NCBI GenBank assembly: GCA_003194525.1
Contig: NBIV01000306.1
Location: forward strand, 19,442 to 83,441
From: Gracilariopsis chorda
Taxonomy: Eukaryota; Rhodophyta; Florideophyceae; Gracilariales; Gracilariaceae
Reading direction: 5' to 3'
Length of the DNA stretch: 64,000 nucleotides
A program made the position numbers and the translations under genes. Positions 1 to 9,663 of this stretch are shown in pieces; within the stretch, counting starts at the first letter, position 1; each line of letters starts with the position of its first letter. The notes below the pieces were generated by a model. That model was not told the DNA's origin. It saw only the letters and a program-made list of their open reading frames with translations, and searched no databases.

Positions 1-2195
1 GCAGAAAGAGGCGTCCCATTAGCACCAACTGGGATTGTGGCACGTGACCGGTTTGCTGTTGTGCTTGCTGCATTTCTTGCTCTTGTACAATGCGTGCCCG
101 TTGTTCTCTTTCCAGGAAACGCAGTCGCATGTCCTCAATGTTTGTGTGGGTGCGAAGCATCCCGATCTGCATCAACGGTCCACTGTTCAGAAGGATGTTG
201 TCTGAATACAGTCGTCTCTTCGCGTTCTCAGCCCAGGTGAGCTTTCGGAGCTTCCACTCGTTGACGCTGAGACCTGAGATTTCCTGTGTTGAGGTCTTTG
301 CCTCCAGAAACACGCCGATTTCAAACGGTTCGTGCTGATCTCCGTACGGGTAGAGAAGAGGAAAAGTGCCTTTCTCTGCCATTTTGGATGCCGGTTTCAG
401 AAGGCGGTACCGCACTTGCGCATTGTTTGCGGCATTAGCAGTCGCCCCACCTCCAGCATTAGCAGCAGCAGCAGCCGTTACTATGGCGTGCTCTTCTGTT
501 ACGGTTCCTTCTACCAAGCGCAGTACTTGAGACTCCACTCGGTACAGGCCAGTCGGATCCACGACGAGCGTTCTCATCATGGTTGGCCCCCCACCAGGAG
601 CATCTTCAGGGAGAGGCCCAGCACCTACGTGAGGAGCACTGACTATGGCACTTCGGGTTCCTTCGTAACCACGTACGACTACTCCCTCTTCTGCTGCATG
701 CATGCTGATATCGACGGCGGTATCTGCATTTTGTTGTTGTTGTTGCGTGCTAAGCATGGATCGGTACCGCTCACGCACCACGTCTGGCTTCGGCTGGATC
801 ACATCGCACAACTTGGGCACGATGTCTCGTACGTTGATATCTTGAATGAACGCACGCAACTTGGCCCGCGTATAGTGAGAGGGATCCAAGGAAGGCGGAC
901 CAGTACCCCACAGGAAGCTGTGGCGCGTGTTGTTCTGGTTCTGCGTGGGCAGAGAGAGAGCTGCGTTTCCCTCAAGTCTCAGAAAGGAGGGACCGCCTCC
1001 CGTCACATAAGACATGTCCATGAACGCTTGCGTCGTAGCGAAGAGCGTATTCAAGTTGAGAAAATGGCTGTGGAAGGCTCTCAGACTATAAAGACTGCGA
1101 ACCAACTCGTTGCTATGCCTTCTGCGGAACGTGACGCCCCACCCTGACATTCTTTTCATTCCACAGCACACTCCATTGGTCTCTTTGCCAAGCAAAACGC
1201 ATCCGCAGTACTTGCAGCTATTAATTTTCAATGTCCAGTCCCGGTACGGGCAGGAGGAGAGCGTGTGTGCGTGCTCGCCGCATCTTCCGCATCGCCTTTG
1301 ACCTGCAGTGGGAAGCGTCTCAAACTCCGGCACGCTTTCACGGATGGCCGGATCATTCCTCGCCTGAGCTGCCACGGAATCCCACGCATAGTACACGCGA
1401 TAGAGTCCTCGATCAGGACGCCCAGCACAGTGCATGACCGTCGTATCAAGCTGTTGCTGTGGCTGATGCTGCGGCTGGTGTGAGGGAGCCGGTGTGATCT
1501 CATCCGCTTCCACCTCCATCGGAATGGACATCTGTTGTTCTTCCTGTTCAGCTTGTGGCAACGCAGGCTGCGGCGGCGGGTGTGAGGGAGCCGGGGTGGT
1601 CTCATCCTCTTCCACTTCCATCGGGACTGGCATCTGTTCTTCCTCTTGTTCAGCTTGTGGCAGAGCAGGCTGCTGTGGTGGCGGTGGCTGTGGAGGAGCA
1701 GGGATGATCTCATCCTCTTCCAATTCCATCGCAATAGGCATCTGTTCTGCAGGCATCGGTGGGAGAAGGGGGGGGCATCGGAGGCGGTGGAATGTGACTT
1801 GGAAGGCCTCTCAAAAACTCCAGAAATCCAGGAAGTGGGCACAGTGTCGGTAGATCTGTGGCAGTGGACTCACTGGCTCCAGCGGCGCTTGTGCTAACTG
1901 CTGCTGCAACCGAAGTAGGTGCAGGAGTAATTTCGTCTTCTTCAACCGCTGGAACAATAGGTCCTTGAACGTGTGCTCCACCCTCATTTACTCTCAACTC
2001 ATCTGGAGCTGGAAGAGCTGGTGCTCTTCGGGGTCTTCCAGCTCCTGCCCGTGCTCCACCACTGCCGACGCGACGACCACCAGCGTTTTGCCTTGCACCG
2101 CCTGCGTTCAACCTGGCACCTCCAGAATTGTCTCTGGCACCTCCTGAGTTAGATCGGACGCCACCATAGTTTAGACGTCGCCTTCCTCTCGTCAT
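1..2195 (-). CDS. Helitron A Rep/helicase, N-terminal part (runs off the left edge)
   Basis: Amino-terminal part of a Helitron Rep-helicase polyprotein that continues beyond the left edge. ATG at 2195. The first ~140 residues are rich in Gly-Gly-Ala-Arg/Asn repeats. The frame then changes by one base at a run of eight G (1768-1775) and stays open by my reading to position 1. After the shift come three acidic/proline-rich repeats (about 1496-1750), a Cys-rich zinc-binding-like segment (CGRCGEHAHTLSSCPYRDW, about 1205-1290) and a region ending shortly before the HUH nuclease. From about 1345 leftward it is very similar to Helitron B (20623-21960), which serves as an internal check. The G run may be a real frameshift or a base-calling error. 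Confidence is high for the family and moderate for an intact gene. Confidence 0.8.
1496..1750. repeat. ~100 bp in-frame tandem repeat inside the Helitron A gene
   Basis: About two and a half units of 99-108 bp. On the minus strand each encodes an acidic Met-Glu-Val-Glu-Glu-Asp-Glu block, a Pro/Gln stretch and a Gln-Ala-Glu-Gln-Glu block. Unit lengths are multiples of three (99 and 108), so the frame is kept. This looks like a low-complexity linker between the Gly-rich amino terminus and the zinc-binding segment. Confidence 0.65.
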
Positions 2196-2925
2196 TTCAA
2201 TTTACCAGAAAAAGGAAAAAAAATAATTCTATGTTTTTGTAAACCGTTAAAAAATTTGCCAGAGTTCCAGAATAATTTCCAATATACCACAAAGTTGAAA
2301 GTGAAAAACTGGTTGCAGTTTGTTGCTTTGCACCCACCGGGCCTAGTGGCATGCAGCAATTAAAAAAACAAATTGCTGCAAGGCTTATATTTACCCGATG
2401 CAGTCGTGCACAGCACAGGGACTCTCGACACACTCCTGTTGGATTATGACGGGCGGAGTGTGCCCAGCCGGTTTTCAAGCCGTTTGATGTTTAACCCGCG
2501 TCCGGTTGTAAGGATTGGTCTGCCTTTACTCACACACCGAAGTGTGCTTTCCGGCCCCAAGAGGTACGACACGGCGGCCGGCCCGGACCCTGCACAGCAA
2601 GCTGGTATTAGGTCCAGTAAACCCTCAGACTTCCTGATCGCCGTCAAACGACCAGTATACCACAGAGGAGCACCTGACTTTTCCCAGATCCGTGGTACTT
2701 AGTGGGTTACTCTTGTGGCGACCTGCACACGAGCTCGGCCTTGCCTAGGTCCCAGGCCAGCAAACAGTGCCCAAAGTAGCCAAAGGTTACGACACTGCGC
2801 TATTGGCCAAGCCCGAATGGGATGCAAAAAAAGTGGTTAGGGTCAGCAAGCAAGATGCATTTGGCACTGCGCCAGTGCAGTATATACGTCTGTTGCAGGC
2901 AGGTCTGCAATGAAACTTCAGTATA
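2196..2925. other. Non-coding flank of Helitron A
   Basis: The first ~200 bases are AT-rich leader. The plus-strand frame 2373-2702 can be read for 109 codons but has no recognisable motif, and I do not regard it as a gene. The 5' terminus of Helitron A should lie in this interval or just beyond, but I could not identify it. Nothing else is recognised. Confidence 0.4.
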
Positions 2926-3005
2926 CACTGCACTGGCGCAGTGCAATTTGCCACGTGTTGGAATGCACTGCACTGGCGCATGCAATTTGCCACGTGTCGG
3001 AATGA
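2926..3005. repeat. 40 bp tandem repeat, two copies
   Basis: Two adjacent copies of a 40 bp unit containing CACTGCACTGGCGCA followed by CAATTTGCCACGTGT. The word CACTGGCGCA recurs at 2931 and 2971. An inverted version (TGCGCCAGTGCAG) lies just upstream near 2868-2880, so the block can fold into a hairpin. No coding function is visible. Confidence 0.7.
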
Positions 3006-3482
3006 ACCGCTGGGTTTTTGCTGCTGAGTGGCTGGCACTACAATTTGATTGTATTACAAGCCATTCAGCAGCCATTGCACAGTCAACATGCAGCAGTAGC
3101 AGCTAATTAACTGAACACTTTGCTGCTGCTGCTGAATTTTTTAAATGGTAGGGAGGCGTTGCGCCAAATGGGCATTTTGCATGCGCAAACGGGGGCGTGC
3201 AAAGCGAATTTGTGGCGCAACGCCTCCCGTCAGTCAACAACACCCCCCTCATACATGTGTATATCATTAAGAGTGGGGGGTGTTGAGACAAGTGGAAAGG
3301 GCCTTCGGCCGTGGGCGGCGCTGCGCACCGCGTTGGTTTTGTAGCTTTGTGTATTTAGTAGCGTTCGGAGGCTCTCCGAGCACTTTGCTCGCTTGCGCTC
3401 GCAATAGCGCTCGTAGAACCAAGGGGCGCCGCGGCGCCGAGAGTATGTGGAGCCGTAGGGGTTTGTGTTTAGGTGCCTAAAT

Positions 3483-3553
3483 TGACTGCAGTGCCAGCCA
3501 ATGATAAGAAAGCGCGACACTTTGCTTTGTGTAACTGGGTGGCACTGCAGTCA
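3483..3553. repeat. 71 bp hairpin, copy 1
   Basis: Perfect 14 bp inverted repeat TGACTGCAGTGCCA / TGGCACTGCAGTCA enclosing about 43 bases. It is repeated almost exactly at 3948-4018 in the next Helitron unit. It could be a MITE-like insertion carried by the unit, or a structural part of it. Confidence 0.75.
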
Positions 3554-3947
3554 TTATGGGAGTGCCAGCCAGTAAGCAGGAAGCTTTGCTGCTGCTGCTG
3601 CTGCTTAATTTTTTTAAATGGTAGGGAGGCGTTGCGCCAAATGGGCGATTTGCATGGGCAAACGGGGGCGTGCAAGAGGAGTTTGTGGCGCAACGCCTCC
3701 ATTCAATCAAGAACACCCCCCTCATAGAGGAACAAATCATTATAATGGAGAGACAAGTGAAAACGGCCTTCGGCCGTGGGCGGCGCTGCGCGCCGCGTGG
3801 TTTTTGTAGCTTTGTGTATTTCGTAGCGTTCGGAGGCTCTCCGAGCACTTTGCTCGCTTGCGCTCGCAATAGCGCTCGTAGAACCACGGGGCGCCGCGGC
3901 CCCTATAGTATGTGGAGCTATTAGGGTTTGTGTTTAGGTGTCTAAGT

Positions 3948-4018
3948 TGACTGCAGTGCCAGCCAATGATGAGAAAGCGCGACACGTTGCTTTGTGTAAC
4001 TGGGTGGCACTGCAGTCA
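3948..4018. repeat. 71 bp hairpin, copy 2
   Basis: Second copy of the hairpin at 3483-3553 with the same perfect 14 bp arms. The loops differ at only a few bases. Its position within the ~465 bp unit is identical, so it was copied with the unit. Confidence 0.75.
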
Positions 4019-4354
4019 TTATGGGAGTGCCAGCCAGTAAGCAGGGAGCTTTGCTGCTGCTGCTGCTGAATGTTTTAAATGGTAGGGAGGCGTTGCGCCA
4101 AATGGGCGATTTGCATGGGCAAACGGGGGCGTGCAAGAGGATTTTGTGGCGCAACGCCTCCATTCAATCAAGAACACCCCCCTCATAGAGGAACAAATAC
4201 TTATAATGGAGAGATACATGTGTAAATCATTAAGAGTGGGGTGTTGAGATTCTGTCCAGTTTCGAAAACATGCTGTTGAGTACTTCATTCCCTGACAAAA
4301 GTAAAACAAAATGTTGAAATTCATCACCCTACGAGAACGAGGTTAGACACAAGG

Positions 4355-4362
4355 TATAAATA
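4355..4362 (+). promoter_or_regulatory. TATA box of the cysteine-rich secreted protein gene
   Basis: TATAAATA lies 85 bases upstream of the ATG at 4447, on the gene side of the Helitron array. Spacing fits a TATA-driven RNA polymerase II promoter with a short leader. Assigned from sequence and position only. Confidence 0.5.
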
Positions 4363-4446
4363 GCAATCATGAGGAGCTACTCCCTATCCATTGGCCTGCC
4401 CGCAACACAACGCTGTTAACCAGGGAATCGCACAGACAGGTACGAA

Positions 4447-5790
4447 ATGTATTCTCTTTCTATATATGCGATGTTCCTCATCATCTCCGCTACCACTGCT
4501 CACCCCCTTTCCGACAGATCGATCAACATCAGCCGCCAGCAATTCCATCGCATTCCTAATGAATTCCTTCGTCACGGCGCCTATCTGGCGAATAGTATCC
4601 GTCAGTCTTTCCCTACGGTGACTGCATGCACTTCGCAATCTGACTGCACACCAAAGCAAGAATGCACGCTCGATCCTACTACTGGCTGCAAATCGGGATT
4701 CTGTATCGGATGCACTAAAGCCGCTGACTGTTCTAGTGGCCAGGTATGCTTTCAACAGCAGTTTAGTAACATCTGCGTTGACGAGGATACTGTGTGCTCT
4801 AGCCGGGCTGACTGCGATGATGACCAACTTTGTTTCATTATACAGAATTCCAATTGATTAGGCTCTGATGACGATTGTACAAAGCCGAAGTCATTCACCC
4901 TGGGTATCTTTTCTTCAGGAGATGATTTGGGTCTATGCCAATTAACGTGCAATAGAAACTCGGATTGTGAAGATGATCAGACATGTTCGGTTTCAATTTG
5001 CATAACACCCGCTTGTATGTCCAATTCTGATTGCGAAAATGGCGGAAGTTGTTCGTTCGGAACTTGTTTCGCGACGAACACACCAGTCACAAGCCCATCA
5101 GTCACCGGGCCCACTTGCAGCTCCGATGATAATTGACAAGCTGGATTTGTATACGACTCTTCGGACGAACAAGGAGACCGGTATTGCGTCAGACTATTCC
5201 CGTGTGACTCGCTGAAAACGCCAACACCAGCTGCAACCCTAACGGTGGAATTGGCAACTCCAGCTCCGACAAATTCTGCATCTACTGCTGCTAAACATTC
5301 GCCAATGGCCGTATTTCCAATGAAGCCAAGCGCAGAGTCTACGCCCAAATCGTCTCTGGAGCCAAGTGCGGAGTCTTTGCCAGATTCATCAGTGCAATCA
5401 AGCACGGAATCGGGGCCCGAACCATCAGCGCAAGGAGATGTGGATTCGCCGTTTCGTGTCTGTGAGGATGTGAGAGCATGGTCAGCTTTCCAGTCTCACC
5501 AGCTGTTATTCGAAAAACATGGTATGGCATGGGTGTTTTGCGACGCCAATGAGAGCTGCACAACTGATGGACACATGGTTGTGTTTAGGGGTCAGGTAAT
5601 GATGATGAACAAGTACTGTGACATATTTGGATGTGAAAAAAGAAGTATGCATGTGAACAGTCCGCGAAACACGAGGGGGCTGAGAGCACAGTCGAGGACC
5701 GGAGGTCTGGCGTATACGGTGTTTGCGGCGAAGCACGAGACCAGAATGGAAGAAGGTGTGTTGCTGGTGGCCATTCGACTTGGACTGTGA
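4447..5790 (+). CDS. Cysteine-rich secreted protein with two in-frame TGA codons
   Basis: One continuous frame of 448 codons, with TGA at 4855-4857 and 5134-5136. Residues 1-19 form a signal peptide ending near Thr-Ala-His. Residues ~60-240 are a chain of Cys-rich modules built on C-x5-C spacing (CTSQSDC, CTKAADC, CSSRADC, CNRNSDC, CMSNSDC). A Ser/Thr/Pro linker (~265-330) follows, then a C-terminal domain with further cysteines. The second TGA stands exactly where the second Cys of a C-x5-C pair belongs (CSSDDN then TGA). The first stands where a Cys closes a C-x7/8-C spacing. So the gene is either a pseudogene in which TGC/TGT became TGA twice, or a protein with selenocysteine. I could not find a convincing SECIS element downstream. 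Function is unknown; the layout suggests an extracellular disulfide-rich protein. Confidence 0.6.
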
Positions 5791-5999
5791 TGTTTTAGTT
5801 ATTGACAGTTCCTGCCAACACAGCTGCGAGGATTTCCCTTCCGTTGGGCGAAGTGGGCCTCTAGTTTCTGCAAATTAGACAAGAAAGCGAACGCAAAGTC
5901 ATCTCCTAAAGCTACCGTAAGGATGATCATCCACGGATGTTACGCAGCAAATCTGCTGCTATTTGATTCGTCACAAGAAAAAGCAGAATTTTATCGAGG

Positions 6000-6632
6000 T
6001 TACGGGTACGCAATCGTGGCCATTTTTCGCATACATTTGCGCTCTTTTACTTCATTCGCGACAAAGTTGGCAGCGTCCTTGAAGCCGATTCTAAAAGTGC
6101 TACTGTCAATTGAGGTGTCATAGACCTTGTACGGCTTGCTACCACACTCGACTAGGTATGACAATCGCACACTGGTCCACTCCAAGTCGTCACTTTCCGA
6201 GAGAATGGTTTCCATGCGCGCCATATCAATATAAGTGTTCATGAGGAATCTGCGGATGATACAATTGTAGAAGAAAGGCGCGTTTTCTTCCTCATCAACG
6301 CCACTGGACGAAAGCACAATAAGCTTTTTCACGTCCAGCTGCCTCATGGCTGCCCTTATAGCGCGCGCGGAATCGCTGTACAGCGAGGTTTTCTTGCGCG
6401 CACTGCGAAGCGCGCCGCTTCCAAGCGCGGAGATGACAGCGTCGCTGCCTTGTACAGTGGCGAGCACAGAAGGCTGGTCGCTGAGATCGATCTTGCAGAC
6501 CGTTACGCCATCGAGAGGCTGAACGGTGGAGGGACGACGTACGGCAGCCGTCATGGTGTGGCCGCGTTGTAGGAGCTGTTTTACGATTTCATGGCCTGTC
6601 TGGCCGTTTGCTCCGAATACGGTGACGTGCAT
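6000..6632 (-). CDS. NAD(P)-binding atypical short-chain dehydrogenase (NmrA / flavin-reductase-like)
   Basis: A 210-residue protein starting at ATG 6632, directly before the first beta strand. The dinucleotide-binding motif VFGANGQTG is at residues ~5-13. Other landmarks of this NAD(P)-binding family are an Asp-Leu after strand three (KIDLSD), DAVISALG around residue 65 and LIVLSSSGVDEE near 110. Length is typical for the single-domain family, which includes NmrA-like redox sensors and biliverdin/flavin reductases. The substrate cannot be told. The frame continues upstream without another ATG for 11 codons, so I prefer 6632. No operon partner; it faces the secreted-protein gene tail to tail. 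The reading frame is intact. Confidence 0.8.
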   Translation of the reverse strand: MHVTVFGANGQTGHEIVKQLLQRGHTMTAAVRRPSTVQPLDGVTVCKIDLSDQPSVLATVQGSDAVISALGSGALRSARKKTSLYSDSARAIRAAMRQLDVKKLIVLSSSGVDEEENAPFFYNCIIRRFLMNTYIDMARMETILSESDDLEWTSVRLSYLVECGSKPYKVYDTSIDSSTFRIGFKDAANFVANEVKERKCMRKMATIAYP

Positions 6633-6973
6633 GTTGTCTTCGTAGGTAAGTGCAGGGCGTCGCAAAGTGCTTTGGAGCTACGACTTTACAGCAGAGATGA
6701 GTCAGCCCCCATTTCGGCTATCTTTAGAAAGGCATGGGGCAAACATAAAACGTAATGTCGTTTGTCATGGTGGGCATTTCGGAGGTTGGAATGAGGAGAA
6801 AAGGGAAAGAATTCTGATGTCACATTTCGAAAGGAGAGAAAATTCTATTAACTGCTGAAGAAACTCGCAAGACGTGGTGCAAGATAAGCGATTTTAATGG
6901 TGCTTGTGATTATATGAGAAACAAGCGCATGTATGTGTTAGGTACGGACTTGGATCTTGAAAAACGCGGGGTA
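6633..6973. other. Intergenic region between the NAD(P)-binding gene and the pogo element
   Basis: About 340 bases with no recognisable gene. It should contain the minus-strand promoter of the NAD(P)-binding protein, but no clear TATA box stands out. The right edge is the TA target site of the pogo element (6972-6973). Confidence 0.4.
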
Positions 6974-9154
6974 ACCCTCACAAGGGCTTAATTTGGCAGA
7001 CATTCGTGTGTCTGAGAAACAGGTCAAAACAGACGCGCAGAGGTTGATTCTGCTTCATTTTTTACTGCTCCAAAACAACGGTTGTCACCAAGGGCTCAAT
7101 TTGGCAGGCAGATCCCGCGCTCCGCTTCTACCTCTCAACGGTAGTGGCGAATCGCCATCAAAACGGAAGCAGCTTCATGCTGTGTGGACGACCGAGGGCA
7201 ACCATCTACAGTGTTCTTGGCTCTTCTTGGCCACATTGCGATCGGTAAGTCATAAAATTCCTTAAGAGCGTTTGATTCCACCAAAGTGGGAAAGTTCATA
7301 TCACCTCCCTGACCATCGTTCTCCTTATCCTGCGCTCCAACTCCGACCCCAGACCCATTATGAGTGCCGTTGACATCATTCGGCGAATTGAAAGGACGAA
7401 TACCTTCTGTTAGCCACAAGGCGGGAGTGCCCCCAGGATTAGTGTTGGGCTTTGCTTCCGTTGGCGTTATTACCGGTGCAGGACGCCAAATTACACTATT
7501 CGCTGACGGGTTTTGTTGCAGAACGTTCTCAATCTGACGCAAGCAGTCGCTGGAGCTCGTGACTTCGCGAGCAATTCTCCTAACTTCAGTCGCAATCGCA
7601 TCATCGGCAAGTCGGGGGCTTCCTGCGGCTGGGAGGTTAAGTTGTGTACCGGGCTCTGGTTCAGGCCGTGGAGAGTTTGCGAACTTCATAATTTTGTCCG
7701 TGTCAAGCGGGTATAGACCACAGTTGAAGAAGCTTCTGACAGCAAGGTTTGCTTTCAAGGACCGATATGCAGCCGCTGCAAGTTTCATCTTCACGGAGAT
7801 GTTTGCGTTCAGGTAAGCTCCCTTGTATAAGAACACATCCAAAGCGTTTCTGACATTCTCTTTGTACACCTTATTTATGTGATCGTCACAAGGCTGTAGA
7901 AAGTGAGAGGTATTCGCAGGGAGTTGGATGTCTTCAATTTTTTTGGCTACAGCAACTTCAATCCATTCTGTCCCCTTTCGTGAACTATGGCCGTCGATGT
8001 ACAGAAGAATCTTTTCTTCTTGCGGGACAAACTTGCGCACAAAATTGTTGAAGTGTGCTATAACTTTCGGCAGTAGTTCTTTGGTGATTGACCCCTTTTT
8101 GCTGCATACGAGCGCGGTGCCTGTTGGAATCCATTCGCGTTCAGCAAGCCATTTATAGTCTTCATGAAGCTTATCGGTAATGTGTTGTGGAGTGGGATTC
8201 ATCCATGATTTAACAGGACGTTTCCCTTGCGCGATGAGGAACATTGGAGCAATATGGCCTGCAGCACAACTTATGATGACGGATGTAAGGTGCTTTCCAC
8301 CGTCCTTCATTTTCATTCTGAGACCTCCATTTCTCCGGTTTGCGGCATTGAAGCCATGATACCGACGACCGTACGAAGCAGAAACGACGGTTTCATCCAG
8401 GTTCCACACCTTTCGAGGGTCTGTGAAAGGATCTGAAATCTTCTCTTTGACCCTCCCTATGATGTCTACTAAGGTTTGTAGGTGTTCGGTGTTTTGTGCG
8501 TTGATTCGCTGGAGCACAATATTTTCTGTGCGACGCATTGTTAGTTGGCGATTGCGAGACCGAAACGACCGTAAAGCATATATAGAAGGTAGGCCATTCT
8601 TGAACGTCTTGCGACCATCATGGGCAATCTGACCCATCATTGACCGCAGTTCATGCTCCCCCAACGTAAACGTGCGTTCAAACGCAAATATCGCGCGATC
8701 TACCAGCATTTGCTGTTCTGAACGTGTTAGAACTGGTGCACGACCGGCATGGTGTTCAGTGGGTGTGAGGAGGCGGTTTAAAGTCTGTGTTTGATCCTTT
8801 TTTATAGCTTTCCTGACACGATATAGTGTTCGTTCACTTATTGACATCGCAGCGGCGACGTCAGTTATAGTGTGATGGGCTTGAATGAGCCCAGCGGCTT
8901 TTCGGCGGCGAAGTTGTAAATCTTCCCTTCTACTCTGGGTGGCCTTGAGTTTGGCCGTTTGCTGGCGCATGGACGGGGGCATGATGCAGTTTGTAGTCTC
9001 GGGACTCTGTGTGAGACGCAAAGAGGTAGAACGAAAGTGCAATGGGAGATCCGGGAGCTCATTGGGAATAAGAATCTGTTCTCTACTGACTAACTTGTTG
9101 TCAAAATCGCTCTGCCAAATTGAGCCCTTTGCCAAATTGAGCCCTTGTGAGGGT
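6974..9154 (-). mobile_element. pogo-type DNA transposon, complete
   Basis: Bounded by terminal inverted repeats starting ACCCTCACAAGGGCT and continuing (C/T)AATTTGGCA, about 25 bp each, at 6974-6998 and 9130-9154. It is flanked by a TA duplication (6972-6973 and 9155-9156), the target of the Tc1/mariner/pogo superfamily. The inner half of the repeat (AGGGCTCAATTTGGCA) is found again at ~7090-7106 and ~9114-9129, giving duplicated subterminal sites on both sides. One gene, an apparently intact transposase on the minus strand, fills the element. Complete ends plus an open frame suggest a recent insertion that may still be active. Confidence 0.92.
7135..8982 (-). CDS. pogo-family transposase (DDE_1 superfamily)
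   Basis: A 615-residue transposase from ATG 8982. The frame is open further up to 9135 but without an ATG, and that part overlaps the terminal repeat. Residues ~22-60 form a helix-turn-helix (TITDVAAAMSISERTLYRVR). The DDE_1 catalytic core shows Asp195 (WNLDETV), Asp330 (LLYIDGHSS) and Asp366/367 (LQPCDDHINK), with the family signature LPANTSHFLQP just before the third acid. The ~150-residue tail is Pro/Asn-rich. It would bind the element ends, excise the transposon and integrate it at TA. All three acids are present and there is no internal stop. The stop codon lies about 160 bp inside the left end. Confidence 0.92.
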   Translation of the reverse strand: MPPSMRQQTAKLKATQSRREDLQLRRRKAAGLIQAHHTITDVAAAMSISERTLYRVRKAIKKDQTQTLNRLLTPTEHHAGRAPVLTRSEQQMLVDRAIFAFERTFTLGEHELRSMMGQIAHDGRKTFKNGLPSIYALRSFRSRNRQLTMRRTENIVLQRINAQNTEHLQTLVDIIGRVKEKISDPFTDPRKVWNLDETVVSASYGRRYHGFNAANRRNGGLRMKMKDGGKHLTSVIISCAAGHIAPMFLIAQGKRPVKSWMNPTPQHITDKLHEDYKWLAEREWIPTGTALVCSKKGSITKELLPKVIAHFNNFVRKFVPQEEKILLYIDGHSSRKGTEWIEVAVAKKIEDIQLPANTSHFLQPCDDHINKVYKENVRNALDVFLYKGAYLNANISVKMKLAAAAYRSLKANLAVRSFFNCGLYPLDTDKIMKFANSPRPEPEPGTQLNLPAAGSPRLADDAIATEVRRIAREVTSSSDCLRQIENVLQQNPSANSVIWRPAPVITPTEAKPNTNPGGTPALWLTEGIRPFNSPNDVNGTHNGSGVGVGAQDKENDGQGGDMNFPTLVESNALKEFYDLPIAMWPRRAKNTVDGCPRSSTQHEAASVLMAIRHYR

Positions 9155-9155
9155 T

Positions 9156-9202
9156 AGTGCCTGGCCGCTTGGCCCACAGTATGGGTCAAGCGGCCAGGCA
9201 CT
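9156..9202. repeat. Perfect hairpin next to the pogo right end
   Basis: AGTGCCTGGCCGCTTG and its exact complement (16 bp arms) separated by 15 bases, which can themselves pair further (CCCA/TGGG). It starts inside the TA duplication of the pogo element, so the transposon landed at the edge of a pre-existing palindrome. It is not part of the transposon, because the opposite flank lacks it. Confidence 0.8.
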
Positions 9203-9663
9203 ACTGTGGGTCCCACATACGACGTCAGCCAGAGCCGCCGGCGGTGCTTTATTGATACTCTGACCGTCAGGTTCAGTGCAACGTGTACGTCTACATGTTT
9301 CACTGAACGGCTGGTACAGCCATTCACAGAACTCAATTGTTTTTTGAAGACTTCGTGTTCCGCGTTGGGCACCGTTGGGACATCTTATCTAGAAGAAGAA
9401 AAGAGAATCTTGCTCAAACAACAATCGAAAGAAGTTAATTGGCCACCAACCGTACCATATCACCAGGGTGTCCAAACACTGCGAAGGTGACCACAATAAA
9501 TCGTGACTCAGCCTTTCGGGCCGAGCCGACCCTCCCCCCTCCCCGCTAACCCTTTACCAGTAAAGGGTTACATCCCAACAGCATTCGTACTCCATTCACT
9601 TAAATACCGGCTTGAGCCTGCGCCTTAGAAGTATCTCTGTCGTTTAGCCTTTTGCTATCCATC
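9203..9663. other. Upstream region of the haloalkane dehalogenase gene
   Basis: No gene recognised. A frame at 9206-9490 begins with GTG and has no motif. At 9548-9571 there is an 11 bp inverted repeat (AACCCTTTAC, two-base loop, complement). TTAAATA at 9600-9606, about 60 bases before the ATG, is a possible TATA-like box. Confidence 0.4.

Larger units (their letters stand above)
3110..4249 (-). mobile_element. Tandem array of a ~465 bp non-autonomous Helitron
   Basis: A unit of about 465 bp occurs as one partial and two nearly complete tandem copies (anchors at 3143/3616/4077 and 3482/3947). Read on the minus strand, a unit ends in a GC-rich hairpin with GAA loop (GGCCGAAGGCC) followed by a terminal CTTG whose complement CAAG lies at 3289-3292 and 3753-3756. 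These ends match the autonomous Helitron B 3' end at 25321-25344. The next unit then starts with TC. The right edge at about 4249 or 4214 also begins with TC preceded by A, as expected for Helitron insertion between A and T. Each unit contains two hairpins: GGAGGCGTTGCGCCA with its complement, and the 71 bp hairpin listed separately. No coding capacity is seen. Confidence 0.65.

Noticed and set aside
332-1147. 271-codon plus-strand frame
   Set aside because: Exact antisense of the Helitron A Rep gene; the same antisense frame occurs opposite Helitron B (21226-21552, minus), so it reflects codon composition.
2880-3260. CRISPR-like direct repeats
   Set aside because: Repeats are adjacent without spacers and the window is clearly eukaryotic.
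5791-6000. Possible SECIS element after the Cys-rich gene
   Set aside because: ATGAT at ~5924 and AA-containing loops exist, but spacing and helix length do not fit the SECIS core by eye.
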